A DNA stretch of 64,000 nt from Acanthopleura granulata (taxonomy: Eukaryota; Mollusca; Polyplacophora; Chitonida; Chitonidae), in NCBI GenBank assembly GCA_016165875.1, contig JABBOT010000080.1, positions 44,815,272 to 44,879,271 on the forward strand, read 5' to 3'. How positions within the stretch are numbered: position 1 is the stretch's first letter; each line of letters opens with the position of its first letter. This document shows, one piece after another, positions 45,938-58,039 of the stretch. Position numbers and translations under genes: made by a program. Below the pieces are notes generated by a model. It saw only the letters and a program-made list of their open reading frames with translations. It ran no database searches and was not told the origin of the DNA.

Positions 45938-48235
45938 TTGAGCAGTTCAGCTTTTCTTTCAAATCTCTGCGTTGTATTTTAATTCTTGTCAGATAAGTTC
46001 ATGCTTCTGCCCACTGGATTTGCTCCGTCAGAATATAATAAAATAAAAACAACTTCTTGACATTTCTTCTGGCACCTGTCGCTGTGTTCTGTGGCTTGTG
46101 GTTAATGAATACTAATCCTTAACCCTCACAGGAAATATAGTACTGAGACTCGACAAAAATCTTTGCCAGTGAGCGTGGGCACCAGGACTGGGGAACAGGG
46201 GATGACATCAACAAATAACTATGCGTGCAGGGCTGAAAGTGAAATTAAATGAACAGTTCTGCAAAACACTTCATGATACACAATGCCTTCACATCAGGAG
46301 ATAAATTTGCACTCAATTCAATGTGGTAAAAAGTACGCAAGTAAAACTGTAAAATAGGAGCTAATGTATATCACGTGTGAGCTACACCTCTCAGGCTTGT
46401 GGACGTGCGGATAAACTGTGATTCCCTCAGACTGTCTCGAGCAATCCAAACTAACCTCTAGTCTCAAATAAGTCATTTAATTCTTATTTTGCGCAGTTTT
46501 CCCTAATGCAATAAATGTATCACTATTGAATCGTGCTGGTGTCAGGAAATTACCCACATAAAACATATCACTTTTTGAGGGAAAAACTGTGTTCCTCCTG
46601 TCAGAATTTGCTTGTGTAAAACTGAGTGTCCGATAAAGGCTTGAGTAAAGGATGCACAGATGTGGCACTTTAAGCGCTACGCAATCTGGTGTGGTCATCT
46701 ACAATTGTACGTTATTAGTCAGCTCTTGTTTTTAAATCCTAAAGAAGTATGCTAAAACCTTATGGCATTCTCAGAAGCTTGGTCACATCGGACAATTTGT
46801 TTATGTAAGGAGAAACTAATCTCTAAATACGGCAGATTATTCCTTTAATCTGATCGGATTACATCTGGGATTTAGACAGGTGCAGTTTCCTTTACGTGGA
46901 GCTTTACTCATTTTATTGCAAATATAATTTGTATTTCATGAAGAACTTTCTACGATTCTAATGTTACACCCAAGATCCGGTGTAAAAGATCAGCCTATAC
47001 TTTCACAACAAATTAATTCAATTTTGGCAACAAATATAAAACTTGTATCTGTATGTGTATTTCCCGATAGCTCATAGCATATTGGTCACATATGGTAATT
47101 GTATGCAAAGACTATAACTGATTGTCAAGAAACCAGAAAGGACACAAATGACTAAAAGTATGAGTTTCAAAGTTAAGAGGCAGAACTCTTCGAACCAAAA
47201 TCTCAAAGGTTCTTTCTGGGTTATGCTGGGCAAAGCAGCGAATGAAAGTGTCAGGGGAGGACGGAAATTCAGCTTCGGCATAAAATCTGACTATGAAATC
47301 TCCACATTGAAAGGCCAGACAGTAGCCATGCTGTGAGCTCGACTAATGAACGACGATATTCGCACCATTTGACAGCTGAGTGAGCTCATTGTATATTCCC
47401 GAAGAAAGGATGCTTTTAAACAGGTGAACTAAATAGGCAAAGTAAGAAGACGATATGGATTTGGTGACACGTGGAATCCTGTTAATTGATTCTTAATGAA
47501 GTCCTTCAAAATGCCATTTACCCACGGAAGACAAAATGTCGTGAGGAAAGAGAATGATTTTAACTGCTTAGCTTGTCAAGCAATATGGATTTTAATGAGA
47601 GACAAGCGTGCTTTTTCTTAATCTTGGTGTGATTGTTAAAGAATACTTTACACTCCCTGGCCAGTAAACTGCTGAGTTTTTAGTTTCGTCATCCTGGTTC
47701 AGCCGTCCCTTCATCTTAATACGTTTCTCAAACAAGTTTTAAATGCTTTCTCCTGAGCTGTATGTGGGTTTTCTCAAAGTTAAATTTCATCGGAGAACTT
47801 CATAAAAGTATAATCTTCTTTAGAACATCAGTACGAAAGAATAATTCAAATATCTCGTGGCATTACTGTCATGTAGTCACAAGCGAAGTGTGGGCGTATC
47901 AATCCCTTCATTGAACCAGGAAGAGAATGTAATGAAATATACTTGTGGTAGCGGTAGTGTGGATACTCCAGAGATAAAAACTATATCATTTTGTTTAAAT
48001 ACATTTTCTTTTTTCTTACGAGATAAGTCTATGCTTCTTTTACAAAGACAAAGAGTAAATAAATTTTTCTCACTTCGTTTGGTTCGTGTGGTTGTGTTCT
48101 GTGGCTTGTGCTAATGGCTAGGAATCCCTGACTCTCACAGGAAATATACTCCTACTAAGACTCATTAAGTTTTTGCCAGTACGCGTGGGTAACCCTGTAA
48201 CTTGGAAGATGGGGTGGGACTGGGAGGCACGTTGT

Positions 48236-48248
48236 GGGGGGGGGGGGG
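48236..48248. repeat. Poly-G run
   Basis: An uninterrupted run of about 13 G inside block B of unit 5. Confidence 0.8.
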
Positions 48249-51200
48249 TCTTTGTTCCTGATGTTACACAGCTATTATGACCACTTTTGAACCTGGTATT
48301 TCGCTGTAATTTGGTTCCCTTTATTTCCAGACCCATTCCCAATGATTCGGTATAGTTGAGTGTTACAGGTTCTCCATAATAGGGAAGCTTTGTTTCTGAA
48401 GATAGTCTCATCATAACGAATTTGTTTTGGTAGGAATATGTCGATATTTCGTCAAATAATAACTTTATTTTTAATCACATGATAAATTCCCATTAACCCA
48501 GTAATGATGAAAAAGAATGTAAGTATGAAGACACCGAGCAGGTACATGTCATTTCCAACCTAGAGCTCATGGGGTTGAGTGTACCTGTGTAATCTGTGAT
48601 TTAGTTCAATAACATACATTGATTCAATTAAATAACATACACAAATCCAAAGCACAGGCCTTGATGCCTCAAGTGATACATCTGAAACAAAGAATCCCTT
48701 ATTCTTGATGACGAGACAGGTGTCAAATCGTGGAGTCAGATTAAGAGGATAGGACAAACGAGTAGACTAAGGTAATTCAAAACATGGTAAAACGTTAAGA
48801 AGTAGAACTCTCCGATAGGGAATATTCAGCATTTATCAGTCTGTGAACATTCCGACTTACCCTGACCGCGTGTAAGCGTTCGGGAAGGCGGAAATTTAGA
48901 TTCGGCATAAAATCTGGATGAAAACGTTAAGAAAACTCTATACTGTGGCCATGCTGTGCGCTCGACTAATGAACGACGATATTCGCACCATTTGACAGCT
49001 GAGTGAGCTGATTGTATATTCCAGAAGAAAGGATGCTTTTAGGACAGGTGAACTAAAAAAGAGGAATTACAAGACGTTATGGATTCGGTGACGTGGAATC
49101 CTGTTAACTGATTCTTAATGAAGAGATAACAGATTTTAACAGATTACGTTACAGCGCAGATCTTATTTTGAGGAGAAACCAGGTAGGCGTTTGTTAATGT
49201 ACAGTATATAACGTCATCAATCAAGCATTCTTACATATTTTTGGGGAAATAAAGTCATACGCACGCTTCTAGTTGACCCAAGACTAGTTGTTGCCCAGTA
49301 CCTAAAATTAGCCCAAAACCTAACCACTGTCACATTTTTGACGAGGCTGTCATCAACTGTGTAGAGAAATAACCCAGAACTCTAGCCTCATTATGATGTA
49401 ATGGCGACACTGGATTTCAGACTGTATCAATCCATTGTCTGAAAAGAGCACTCTAGAATTTGTTAAATACACCTGTTACGGGTGATGTGGGGATAGTCCA
49501 AACAACTTACAATATAGTTTAATTTTTGCTACAAATATATTAAAATCGAGTTCTTGACCAGTTCATGCACCTTTAAACTTGGCCAACTCTAAAGAAAAAA
49601 ACAAATCTTTGACATTTCTCTTGGCTCTGTCGTTGTGATCTTTGGCTTGTTACTAAAGAATGCTACAATCCATAAAACTCATGGGAAATATATTTGATAA
49701 TCCTAACACTCCACATAAGTGTTTGTTAGTAAGCGTGGGTACCCGCTTGGCCTGGGTGAGGGGGGTTTCATCACATGACCTGACATGTCAAAGGTGAAAA
49801 TGTCAAATTTGGGGATATATATTGGCTACTCTTAGTTGCATATAAATCCAATTTTATTTCCAGTTTTTCTGGTAGATATACCAAAGATCCCCTAAAGTCA
49901 AAGGTCAATGTTTTTGCCTGGCGTGCCATGCACTTTTGGATACGTTAGATTATATGTATTAGGTCCTGCATCTAAACTTTAAATTATCAGAATGTTTCCT
50001 TTCTTGAGATAATCTCACGATGAAGAATTCGTCTTCTTGTCAAAATAATGATATCTTTGCTATGTTAATGTTTCACCAAATCATGTAGCTAGATCTTAGC
50101 ATCATGTTATTTACTGATAAAAAATATGCAAGTATAAATAGAGCTAGTCTTACAGATACAACAGAGTGAGACATATACAATGCAGACATTTGTCATCTGC
50201 GACCTACAGCTCAGGGGCTTATCTCGGATAATCCAGACTGAAGAAAAAAGAGTCACAATTATACCATCTTGGTAGTTTCTGTGCACTTGTTTCGAGTGTT
50301 TGTTCCCAATCCAATGAATATAGACGAACTGATGTTTACTGGTGTCAGGGAAGGTGCACGCGAACAACTTCGGAGTCTATGTGCTGAGAAATCACAGGAC
50401 TCGTGTGAGAATTTCTGTACGTGAAACCTCTATATATTTATATTGTCAATGGTACCGATTTGAAAAGATGCATTTTGAGAATCCAGTATATGGTGTATAA
50501 ATGTCCCGCCTTCTTTGAGGAGCGTGTCGGACAGTGCAACTTGTTTGTATAATGAGAAATAAGCCCTAAAGCCAATGGATTATCACCTTTAATCCGATCG
50601 GATTACCTCATTTACAGGTGCAATTCACTTTAATTGGAGTATTCCTCAACATGAATGCATTGTCCGTATAAAGTTACCTACTACATGTGTAATGAGAGAT
50701 TTTACACAGCTGCGATGTGGGTTTGGACATTGCTTGAATCTTTATCCGAGATAAAATATTTGTTCAGGTAAAAAGTTAGAGATTTTTTAGTCAGAATTCT
50801 CAAATCGTTGTTTGGGCATACATTTAACAGTAATGTGTATCCACAATATTCCGTGTGAGTGTAAAATTGCAGTAAACTACATTTTAAAACGAATACAATT
50901 CCACCATTTCTTCTGCAAATTGAGATAATCCGAAATATAGCATAGCGCAACGTAATAACGTTTTCGCGGACGGTGATACGACGTAGATTTAGGCTACATG
51001 GGCTTGAGGTACGCGATACATTGTTTCGGTCGAGATTGGGAGCGGAAGTTCCAACTCCACATCAGATTTGATTAGAAAATCGTTGCAGGGAGATAGGTTT
51101 AACAATAATGTGTATCCACAAAATTCCTTACCAGTGACAAATTGTATTTGTTTTAAAATGGAGTTTCTCCGTTTCTTCAGCATTCACAAAATTCGATTTT

Positions 51201-51859
51201 TGATTCAGATTTTTGAAATCTGTCTGATGTATATAAATCACATTCACATTGAAAGAAGTTTACCATCTTAAATGGTATGATCCGCGAGCTGCATTGAATC
51301 CACGAGCCGCTTTGAGGGACAAGATATGCACACAGGATGTTTTTTTGATCCCAGTCCAGGTTCTAAGAGATGAAAAGCTTGGCAAAGACTTCGACCATAG
51401 TGTAAGTAATACAGTATGTGCGATATAATAGATATGAGAGGGAGAGTAGGTTGGAAAGTCTATATTTTGAGACTATTTTAACTTCAAGTATTTTTTGGAG
51501 ACTTTTGCGCACGCCACAAGCCGGAAGCGACGTACAATTTCCCAGGGGACACAGCGGGCACGTGGAGAGGGGATTTATCCAGCTCACTTTTCTCACAGTA
51601 AATCAGAACGCTGTCACTTCCAGGTAACCAAAAAACCACAGCGGCGATAACAACCTTTGCTGATTTACGCTCATTTATCGGAGTCCACAGCAAAAGCTTA
51701 ATTGCGCATACATAGGAAATACAATACCAGCCAAATAGTAAGTTTTTGAGCTGGATATGATTTGATAGTTTTCTTATATTCACCAGAGAACATACATAGC
51801 AAAACAACTGACAAACAATAGATCTTCACGACATGAACAGTGATTATATAATCTAACAA

Positions 51860-52975
51860 TAAGCCCATTGGCGGGATAAAATTTCACAAGAACTTGCTCT
51901 ATACCCGGTTAGATGAGAGAAAAAAATGATACAACGATCTATTTTACATAAGATTTTGACATAGTGGTGATGTGAATAAATAAACGTACACATCAAAATT
52001 AAATGAAGAAAATAAAAATAAATAAAAAAAGGAATAAAACTCAAGAAAAAAAAGGAATAAAATTTGGAACAGAATGGGAAGAGGGCAAAAGAAAGAAGTA
52101 ATCACCTGATATGATAATGTCTCAGAATGAGTCTGTACATACATCACTAGCTATTATCTGTTGATGTAAGAAGGATTTGAGTTTTAATTTAAACAGAGAT
52201 TTAGAGCATATACAGCGTATGTAAATGGGCAGTTTGTTCCATTCCCGGTGGTCCGCACACTTCAAGGAGTAATATGAGAGATTAGATTTATATATAGGTT
52301 TATTAAGATCGAAAGTATCTTTAAACATATTATTATTGAAGCGCTTTTTACTTTACACAGAATGTTTTATATGGATTAGTACACCTATGTTCCTTGACAC
52401 TTTGGAACATATGTAGTTAACATGGTCTATTCAGTTCAGTTTATCATTAAAAATTATTCCGAGAAATTTAAATTTAGTAACCCTTTAAATGACTGAGTCA
52501 TGTATAGTAAGTAGGGGAACCGAGGTAAGCCTTCGCTTGGCGGCTGGTTGAATTAATATGTGTTTGGTTTTATTTATGTTCAAAGACAGGCGGTTAGAAC
52601 AGAACCAAGTGTGGAGTTTATCAGATTCTCTTGACATTATTAATAGCAGTGATAGCATCACTAGAGAAACATGTAGCACTGGTATCGTCGGCAAATAAAA
52701 TAAAGTGGAGAATACTGTTAACGTTGGAGATGTCATTAATATAAAGAAGGAAAAGAATGGGACCCAGAATAGTGCCTTGAGGAACATTACAGGTTCAGTT
52801 TGAGAAAGAATATTATTATAAGATACTAGTTGACTTGTGTTAGATGGACATCATTGGACATCTCTCTAAATCCATAGTGTTCAAGTTTATTTAAAGGTAT
52901 AGCATGATTAACCAATGGCCTTAGACAGGTCAAGGACTTCATAGAACATCAGTAGAAAAATGCGAACTGAGCAAT
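51860..52975 (-). mobile_element. Truncated non-LTR retrotransposon, reverse transcriptase and 3' end
   Basis: On the - strand the translation shows RT motifs in order but across frameshifts and stops: DLSKA near 52950, NKLEHYGF-like remains, PQGTILGPILFLLYINDI (52750-52800), FADDTS (intact catalytic pair, about 52690), and SLNINKTKHILIQP. Further down is the C-terminal EWNKLPIYI segment (52122-52328), which in such elements follows the RT. The 5' half is missing. It resembles CR1/L2-like elements. It interrupts the tandem array between units 6 and 7. Confidence 0.8.
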
Positions 52976-55900
52976 TCTCTATCGGTGGCATAAATTAGAC
53001 ATAAAATACATTGCTTTACATTATTATGTTTTCGGAATTTCACCCTACATGCAGGTCTACTCTTTAAATCAAGAAACGCAAATTAATTGATATCTGATAT
53101 ATGGCTTTTAAAACAGTAAATTTCCTTTAATTTTTCCATATCATTTCTTGTAGAAGGAAAAATCACGGTTAAAAACCCGTTTACTTTCAGTAAGTCTAAT
53201 TAATATGCTCAGAGTGTTGCCATAATATTGTTATGAGTGAATGACTGAGATTTGGTGCCAGTGCCATTACGTGATGTGCGAGAGTTTCACAAGGTTTGAT
53301 ATCTAAGGTGACCTATCTGAGCTTCAACGTTTTTATGCTACGACAGATAATCCCTAAGTGCATTCACAGTGCAAGGTCACCTAATGAAGAGCAAGATTAA
53401 CGCTACGGAACAGCTGAGTAAACTAAGATAATCTCAAATGTGACATAGTGCAGCGTAATAATGTCTTTGTGTTAGGTGATACGCCGTGAAAAAATTTCTT
53501 CACATTTCTCTTGGCTCGTGCAGTTGAGTTCTATGGCTTGTGGCCACTGAAAGCTAATCCCTTACCCTCACAAGAAATATGCTCAATAATTCTACTAAGA
53601 CTCAACATCAGTGTTTGTCAGTAGGCGTGGGTACCTGTGTAGCCTGAGTAAGCCAGGGAGGGGGAGCCCTGAGCATGTCAAAAGGTGAAAAGCACAAATT
53701 GGGAACCTATAAATTTGTTAAATTTATTCCCTATATATCCGTTTTTATTTCCATTTCCTGTTTGATGTACCAAAATGTCACCCAAATTTCCACCGGCTAT
53801 CTGTTTGCCTGTAAGAATATGTGTCTTCGGTGCTGCATTTAAATTTTATTAGGTGATTCCTTTCCTGAGAATATTCTCCCGATAAATGATTTGTTTCTTT
53901 GTCCAAATAATGATATATTTGCTATGGTCTTTTCGCCAAGTCGTAGATAGATTTTTGGCATTAACTTTGTAATGATAAAAAGAAGGTATATATGGAGACA
54001 GTTAAAGATTTAGATGTACCCATATTTAGGAGACACCGTAAAGTATTTGCCATCTCCAACCAGCAGTTCAAGGCTAAACTTTTGAGTTTATAATGACAGA
54101 GGTCACAGGACTTGTGTCAAAATTTCTGTGTATGAATCCTATAATTCTGGAGTTGTTGGGTGGATTAAGAGAGGGTTAATGTTCCGATGTGAAAAGCTGC
54201 ATTTTGAGAATCCACTAAATGGTATATACGTCTCATTGCCCGCCTTCTCTGAGAAGCATGTCGCACCGTGCATCACATTTGTATAATGAAAAATAAGCGC
54301 TAAATCCCGTTAATTATCACTCCTAACCCGATCGGATTACCTCATTTACATGTGCAGTCTACTCTAATAAGAGTATTACTCACCACGAATGTATTGTAAG
54401 CATCAAGTTACTTAGTACACTGAAATAGTTTACACATTCGAGAATCCTGCTGGAATCTTTATTAAAGATAAGACAATTAAGTTAGTGTTATGTAAAAAGT
54501 GAATCAGGATTCTCAGGTTGTTACTGGGACATAGGTTATTGATAAACCCTTTATCTGTATATCTCCAAACTTCCCTGCAGACAACAATTTTTTTCAAAAT
54601 GTAGCCACACAGTTTGTTGACCATTCATGAAATTCAGTTTCAAGTATGTTATTTGTTTTAATCACGTACATCTTTTGCATCCTGGGGTTACACGGAAGCC
54701 AGGGCCGTTTGGGAGATAAGAAAATGATGTTCGTTTGCTTCTAGTCCAGGTACTTTGAGGTGAACAGACGACTCTGACAATGATTAAAACAACAAAGTGT
54801 GTGCGACTTGAGAGTGGGTACGTAAGTAGGCAAGGAAGTTTACTGATAAACTACCAAGAAAGTGGAGACCGGGCTTTTTGCACACGACACAAAGCGGAAA
54901 TGACACACCACTTCCCATAGGACACAGCCATAGGCACATAGGCACGTGAAGAGGAGATTTATCAAGTTCACTTTCCTCACAATGGCCCGGAGCTCTTGTC
55001 GCCATCAGATAACAGAAAATCTCAGCGGTAAATATCATAGAAGCCTGCTGATTTACGCTGATTTATCGAAGTCAATAGAAATACCGGACAATGTGCACTT
55101 TGTCTGTACCGGGGTTATTACGCATAGTCTATAAATAGTCTATATGTGCCCCTCCAATACCCGTCAATACCATTGTAATAGTCGCTGGAGAGCAGGAGTA
55201 CCAAATCACCAGCACAACTTACATAAAAACGTTAAGAAAACTCTATGCTGGACGGCCAGACGGTAGCCATACTGTGGGCTCGCCTAATGAACGGTGAGAT
55301 TTGCAAGATTTGACAGCTTGAGTGAACTAATTGTATATTCCCGGAGAAAGGATGCTTTTAGAACAGGTGAAGTAAATAGGAGGAGTATTTAAGTCGATAT
55401 GGATTTGAGACACGTGGAATCCTGTTAATTGAGTCTGGATGAAGTCCTTCAAAATGTCATTAACAACGGTGGACAAAAAGTCAAATGGAAAGAAAAATGT
55501 CTTGCAAAGCAAACGTATTTGAATTGAATTTTTCGTACATGTATAGGACGACATGTGCGCATCTGTATCTCATATTTGTCGACAAAGTCGCGTGTTTGTT
55601 TCCTGATCGCTCTTTATTTAAGGAGTTTCATGTAAGAAAGCTGCGATGGAGTCCCCTAAAAGTTAGACAATTTTGAAAGCAATAACACCACTAAAGCAAT
55701 AAGCAAGGAAAAAGTTTTAAAACATAACTTTTCAGAAGTTGGTGAAGAATTACACTCCACCATATGTTTCTTATGAAAAACAAGGCAGGAGTTATTTTCT
55801 GGCAGAAGTATATTTCAGGTGATGTTGATGCCTTATGCAAAAGATATACATGACTAATAATTATGACTAAACATTTCTTGCGGATATATTTATCACAAGT

Positions 55901-56040
55901 GTTTTTATAATAACTTTGTCAGATAAGTTCGCGTTCTTTTAAACTTGATTCGCGGTGTCAAACTTAACCACCAAAAAGTTATACTCTTTAACATTGCTTT
56001 TAGCTCGTGTCATGGTGTGCTACGGCTTGTGGCACAGTAT

Positions 56041-56540
56041 ATAAACTCATTCATTTTTTCTATATTTTTCGCCTCATAAAGCAGACATGAAAGAATCACG
56101 TATTAACAGAAGGATTCTCAGATGCGTATCTCTCCCTGAAATGTCTCTAACTTTTAGACGTTTCCGATCTACCGAATAAGAGTATTTCTCAATTTAAATC
56201 TGTGACATTTCACGTAAAACTTTCTTTGACACCACTGCAATGTCTAGGTAATGTTATGAAAGACAATTTAATAATTTAAACAATCGAGAAATGGCCCAAG
56301 ACATTGATCGAATCAACATTTGGGGGAGGGTGGTTGGTGGTGGTTAATGAAGTCACTTTTCTCACAATCAATCAGACCTCATGTAACCTGCAGGCAATAG
56401 AGCACCGAAGGAGGTTATCGGCCCTTTATTACGGTTGACTATTTTGGCAAAGGAAAGACTTCTCAAATTTTCACGCGTAACTCTTGCCTAGTCTGGGTTT
56501 GTCTCGTGTGTATGTATATAGGTGTTACCGTCTCCCTTTA
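56041..56540. other. Array edge and transition
   Basis: Contains a weak block E remnant near 56340-56400 (GTCACTTTTCTCACAATCAA) and otherwise nothing recognised. The array loses clear structure here. Confidence 0.4.
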
Positions 56541-56930
56541 AGCAGTTATTTACTCGTAAATCTGCGTTGCATTTTCAGTTATTCCTAGTTTCTTGTGTTT
56601 GTTTACGTTGTTGGTATTATCGTTGTCACTGGGGTGTTGTCGTGCAGTGCACAAAGGATTTATAATTTGATTACGTTAATTTCTTCATGTTAGCGCTGAG
56701 TTGTTAGACGCTATGTTCGAATTGTGTAAATGCACTGTACAGTTCTGCACTTTTTTTACTAGGGATTCTGTCGTCTTACCATCTTTCTTCGTCGCCCCAA
56801 GGTATTTTCTCTCTCATAACTGTGTGTAAGTAACCTATTCCACTGTCCAGTGCACCTAACTGATTAGTTTGTAGGCCTAGGCCTATTTAGAAATCGGCAT
56901 TGTCAGTGATATAGCTATCTGAAGGTTACA

Positions 56931-57749
56931 ATGGAAGAAGACAACGACAATTCAGACATGGAGGTCCAGGATCATGGAGCTTATCGCTGTAAACGGGACA
57001 GACATCACTCCAAGAATACAGACTGCGAGTGTGAGGAAAGGACAAGGACTGTAAACAGCCAGGAACATCAAGAAAAGAACCTTAGTGCACTTTTGGGTGC
57101 AGAAGGAGAGACCCCTATTGTAAACTTTAAAGCTGAAAATTCCGCAGTGCTTTACAGAAAGCGGTGGGCAACATAAAATATGCTAAGATGATTCAAAGAT
57201 TATCTTGTTCCATACTCAAATCAGCCCGATAAAAATATGCTCTCGATCATATTATGGGTAGGCACATAAAGTGTCGGTTACAAAGCAAATCCTCATGAAG
57301 AGGTGTTATTTATGGTGTTGGGGAAGAAGTTACGAGTTTTTATTTACGGTGTTGGGGAAGAAGTTACGGAGGCGGAAGTACTAGCTTGTTTGAAAAAATA
57401 TAAGTGTTTTCAGGTTCAGAAAATGTCTAAGTACAAGGGCACTTCTCGTAATGATAGCACGTTGTGGCATTTTCATTCTGACACTCTCTAAGCTGAATTT
57501 ACGCTTGGCTATGAGTTTTTTACAGTGAAACCTTACACCCTCCCTGTTTTGTGCTGTTCCCGGTGCCAGCGCCGAAACCACATTGCTTCCGAGTATAGAA
57601 ATAAGGTAAGATGTCGACGCTGCGGCCAGGCTCATGCTTGTGATTCGTGCCCCAACAAAGAAACGCCAAGGTGTGCCAACCGTGGAGGCGGACAAAGTGT
57701 TGCTTATGCTGGCTTTTCAATGCAAATGAAAGCAAACAAGGCAGAGTAA
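56931..57749 (+). pseudogene. LINE ORF1 (RNA-binding, zinc-knuckle) remnant
   Basis: Starts ATG at 56931 (MEEDNDNSDMEVQDHGAYR) and is interrupted by a stop at 57174 and frame changes. A direct duplication of about 36 bp (GGTGTTGGGGAAGAAGTTAC at about 57313 and 57349) damages the middle. The 3' part encodes three Cys-rich knuckles (residues from CCSRCQRRNHIAS to CPNKETPRCANRGG). In intact relatives ORF1 coats the element's RNA. Confidence 0.7.
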
Positions 57750-58039
57750 ATTACGGTTACTGAGAAGGTGTCCTTTGCAGAGGCTCTGGAAAAGGTTCGC
57801 GAGTCAAGCGTATGATCCGAGCTGTTAAATTTTTCTCAAGATCCAGCCTTTGTAAGCGCCCACTTTCTTTCTCAACCATCACAATCTTTGATATCCTCTG
57901 TGATGGCTCAGCTAATCAGTGTACAAGTGTTGTAAAGTATCGCTCTGCAACGTGAGGAGGAAGTAGCTGTGCAATCAGACGCGATTTTACCGGTCTCTTT
58001 GTCCAGTGTCGTGACGACATTCACTGAAATCATCTTCCG

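Larger units (their letters stand above)
37205..56040. repeat. Degenerate higher-order tandem array, 7-8 units of ~1.6-2 kb
   Basis: An ordered set of blocks recurs. Block A (TTTGACAGCTGAGTGAGC, then GGATGCTTTTAGGACAGGTG and CACGTGGAATCCTGTTAATT) at about 37290, 39223, 41047, 44757, 47305, 48925 and 55230. Block B (GTGTCGCTCTGTTCTGTGGC, then AAATATACTCAATAATCCTA and AGTAAGCGTGGGTACC) at about 37905, 39835, 41720, 45975, 48010, 49545, 53490 and 55915. Block C (CAGGCTTGTGTGCGTGCGGA) at about 38215, 40160 and 46290. Block C' (CCGTGCAACTTGTTTGTGTA) at about 38675, 40650, 42595, 46760, 50515 and 54250. Block D (42240, 48390, 49990, 53850) replaces C in some units. Block E occurs near 43540, 51480 and 54840. 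A-to-A spacing is 1.9, 1.8, 3.7, 2.5, 1.6 and 6.3 kb, the larger gaps partly explained by insertions. Units are diverged and mostly without long ORFs. Confidence 0.85.
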
